64,000 bases of DNA from positions 1-64,000 of the forward strand of contig NZ_FNBW01000018.1 of NCBI RefSeq assembly GCF_900102465.1, read 5' to 3'. The notes under the pieces are model-generated. The model searched no databases. It saw nothing but the letters and a program-made list of their open reading frames with translations, and was not told where the DNA came from. Positions within the stretch are counted from its first letter, which is position 1. Every line of letters begins with the position of its first letter. This document shows, piece by piece, positions 63,181-64,000 of the stretch. The position numbers and the translations under genes were made by a program. Origin of the DNA: Thalassobaculum litoreum DSM 18839 (GTDB lineage: Bacteria; Pseudomonadota; Alphaproteobacteria; Thalassobaculales; Thalassobaculaceae).

Positions 63181-63930
63181 TTACCTCCCCCGTGTGTCGC
63201 GGGCGCGACGTACCTCCTCCTGGTAGCGCATCACCCGATCCTTCAGGCCCGGCCGTGACGCCGAGGCGACCAGCGCCGCCATGTCCCGCGCCCGACCGTC
63301 TTCCAGTGTCAGCCCCGAGACCGTCGCCAGAATGCCACTCTCCAGCCGCGTCGCCATCGCCGTGGACCGTTCGATCTCGCCGGCCACCGCGTCTTCGTCG
63401 ACCACAGCGTCGATCAGGCCGAGCGCCAGAGCCTCGTCCTGGTCGAGACGGTGGCCGCCGGCGACGATCTCCAGCGCCTTGTCCTGTCCGACCCGCCCGG
63501 CCAGCCGACGGGTACCCAGCGCGATGCCGAAACCGGCCCCCGGAAAGGCGAAGCGCCCGCTGCCGACCACGATACGCCGGCGGCAGGCGGCGACCAGGTC
63601 GGCCCCAGCCCCCATCGCCGCACCGCGGACCAGCGCCAGGGTCGGCACCGGCGCGTGATAGACCGCCTGCAGCAGGGTCTCGATCCGCACCAGCCGCAGC
63701 AGCAGATCGCCGTCGGTGAGCGCCTCCAGATCGCTGAGGTCGAAGCCGGCGCAGAAATGCCTGCCCTCGCCCTGCAGAACGATCAGCCGAACCCCATCGC
63801 CGGGTGCGGCCTCCACGGCCGGCAGCAGGGCCTCCACGATATCCGGGCCCAGGGCGTTGCTGCGGTCCGCCCGGTTCAGGGACAGGCGCAGGACCGCGCC
63901 GTCCCGGGCGACAAGAACCGGCTCGCTCAC
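63181..63930 (-). CDS. Enoyl-CoA hydratase/isomerase family protein
   Basis: The 249-residue crotonase-fold protein has the oxyanion-hole segment GRHFCAGFDLSDLEAL and a second glycine-rich GAAMGAGADLVAACRR. The Glu residues used for hydration in classical ECH are not clearly both present, so the exact reaction (hydratase, isomerase, hydrolase) is open. The GTG start overlaps the upstream TGA by four bases (GTGA), so it is coupled to the dehydrogenase gene. The aldo/keto reductase follows after two bases. Confidence 0.85.
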   Translation of the reverse strand: MSEPVLVARDGAVLRLSLNRADRSNALGPDIVEALLPAVEAAPGDGVRLIVLQGEGRHFCAGFDLSDLEALTDGDLLLRLVRIETLLQAVYHAPVPTLALVRGAAMGAGADLVAACRRRIVVGSGRFAFPGAGFGIALGTRRLAGRVGQDKALEIVAGGHRLDQDEALALGLIDAVVDEDAVAGEIERSTAMATRLESGILATVSGLTLEDGRARDMAALVASASRPGLKDRVMRYQEEVRRARDTRGR

Positions 63931-64000
63931 CCCGTCGCTCCCAGCGCGTCGGCAATCGCCTTGCCGGCTTCCGTGGTGGAGGCGGTGCCGCCGAGATCGA
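63927..64000 (-). CDS. C-terminus of an isocitrate/isopropylmalate-type dehydrogenase (partial)
   Basis: Only the last 23-24 codons are in the window. They read DLGGTASTTEAGKAIADALG and match the end of the decarboxylating dehydrogenase family (LeuB, Icd, tartrate dehydrogenase). It is the first visible gene of an operon with the enoyl-CoA hydratase and aldo/keto reductase. Which family member it is needs sequence beyond 64000. Confidence 0.65.
   Translation of the reverse strand, partial: DLGGTASTTEAGKAIADALGATG

Noticed and set aside
62348-63955. Apparent N-terminal extension fusing the aldo/keto reductase to upstream sequence
   Set aside because: The upstream part is an out-of-frame reading of the enoyl-CoA hydratase gene. 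The reductase motifs begin right after ATG 63178.

Overview
The window is GC-rich, densely coded bacterial chromosome. Ribosomal protein S4, the mrcA-prfB pair with a programmed frameshift in prfB, two proteins with an alphaproteobacterial-type PAS_5 domain, PilZ proteins, a citramalate synthase and a tripartite tricarboxylate transporter point to an alphaproteobacterium. A free-living, metabolically versatile Rhodospirillales-like organism is most likely. No rRNA or tRNA gene and no CRISPR array was found.

Layout. 1-500: the 3' end of an IS630-type transposase and its right inverted repeat. 500-6.6 kb: a PAS_5 protein, HAD hydrolase, methyltransferase, two related beta-hydroxyacid dehydrogenases around a TerB-like gene, and an amidase. 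6.7-14.8 kb is mostly housekeeping: prfB and mrcA on the minus strand, then a PhyH-type dioxygenase, cimA-trmJ and rpsD with a clear promoter and terminator. 14.9-22.6 kb: a TPR-methyltransferase fusion, an RND efflux pair, a Na+/H+ antiporter and pncA. 22.7-24.7 kb: an acr3-arsC-arsR arsenic operon with a palindromic operator. 24.8-29.8 kb: a five-gene minus-strand cluster made of PilZ, DUF350, a trypsin-like protease, a hybrid histidine kinase and a second PilZ.

29.9-37.9 kb holds a palindromic repeat, a LeuB-type dehydrogenase, a TauE/SafE permease, a RutE-like nitroreductase, a giant AsmA protein and aspartate dehydrogenase. 37.9-43.8 kb: two TctC binding proteins, TctB, TctA and a DgcN-like protein, which together suggest uptake and catabolism of a carboxylate or amino acid. 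44-45.9 kb: an SDR, a threonine-dehydratase-like enzyme and a tiny membrane protein. 45.9-46.6 kb: a single-domain GIY-YIG nuclease gene enclosed by hairpin repeats, with an exact 27-bp inverted repeat on its two sides. This is the most unusual structure in the window.

46.6-52.9 kb: a 2-oxoglutarate dehydrogenase E1 without its E2, a BisC-type molybdoenzyme and a divergent two-subunit TPP decarboxylase, with a palindromic operator candidate between them. 53-64 kb: a stand-alone protoglobin, SnoaL-like and VOC proteins, two MFS transporters, a DAO-type oxidoreductase, DUF3179, a secreted thermonuclease, an aldo/keto reductase, an enoyl-CoA hydratase, and the C-terminus of an isocitrate/isopropylmalate-type dehydrogenase running off the end.
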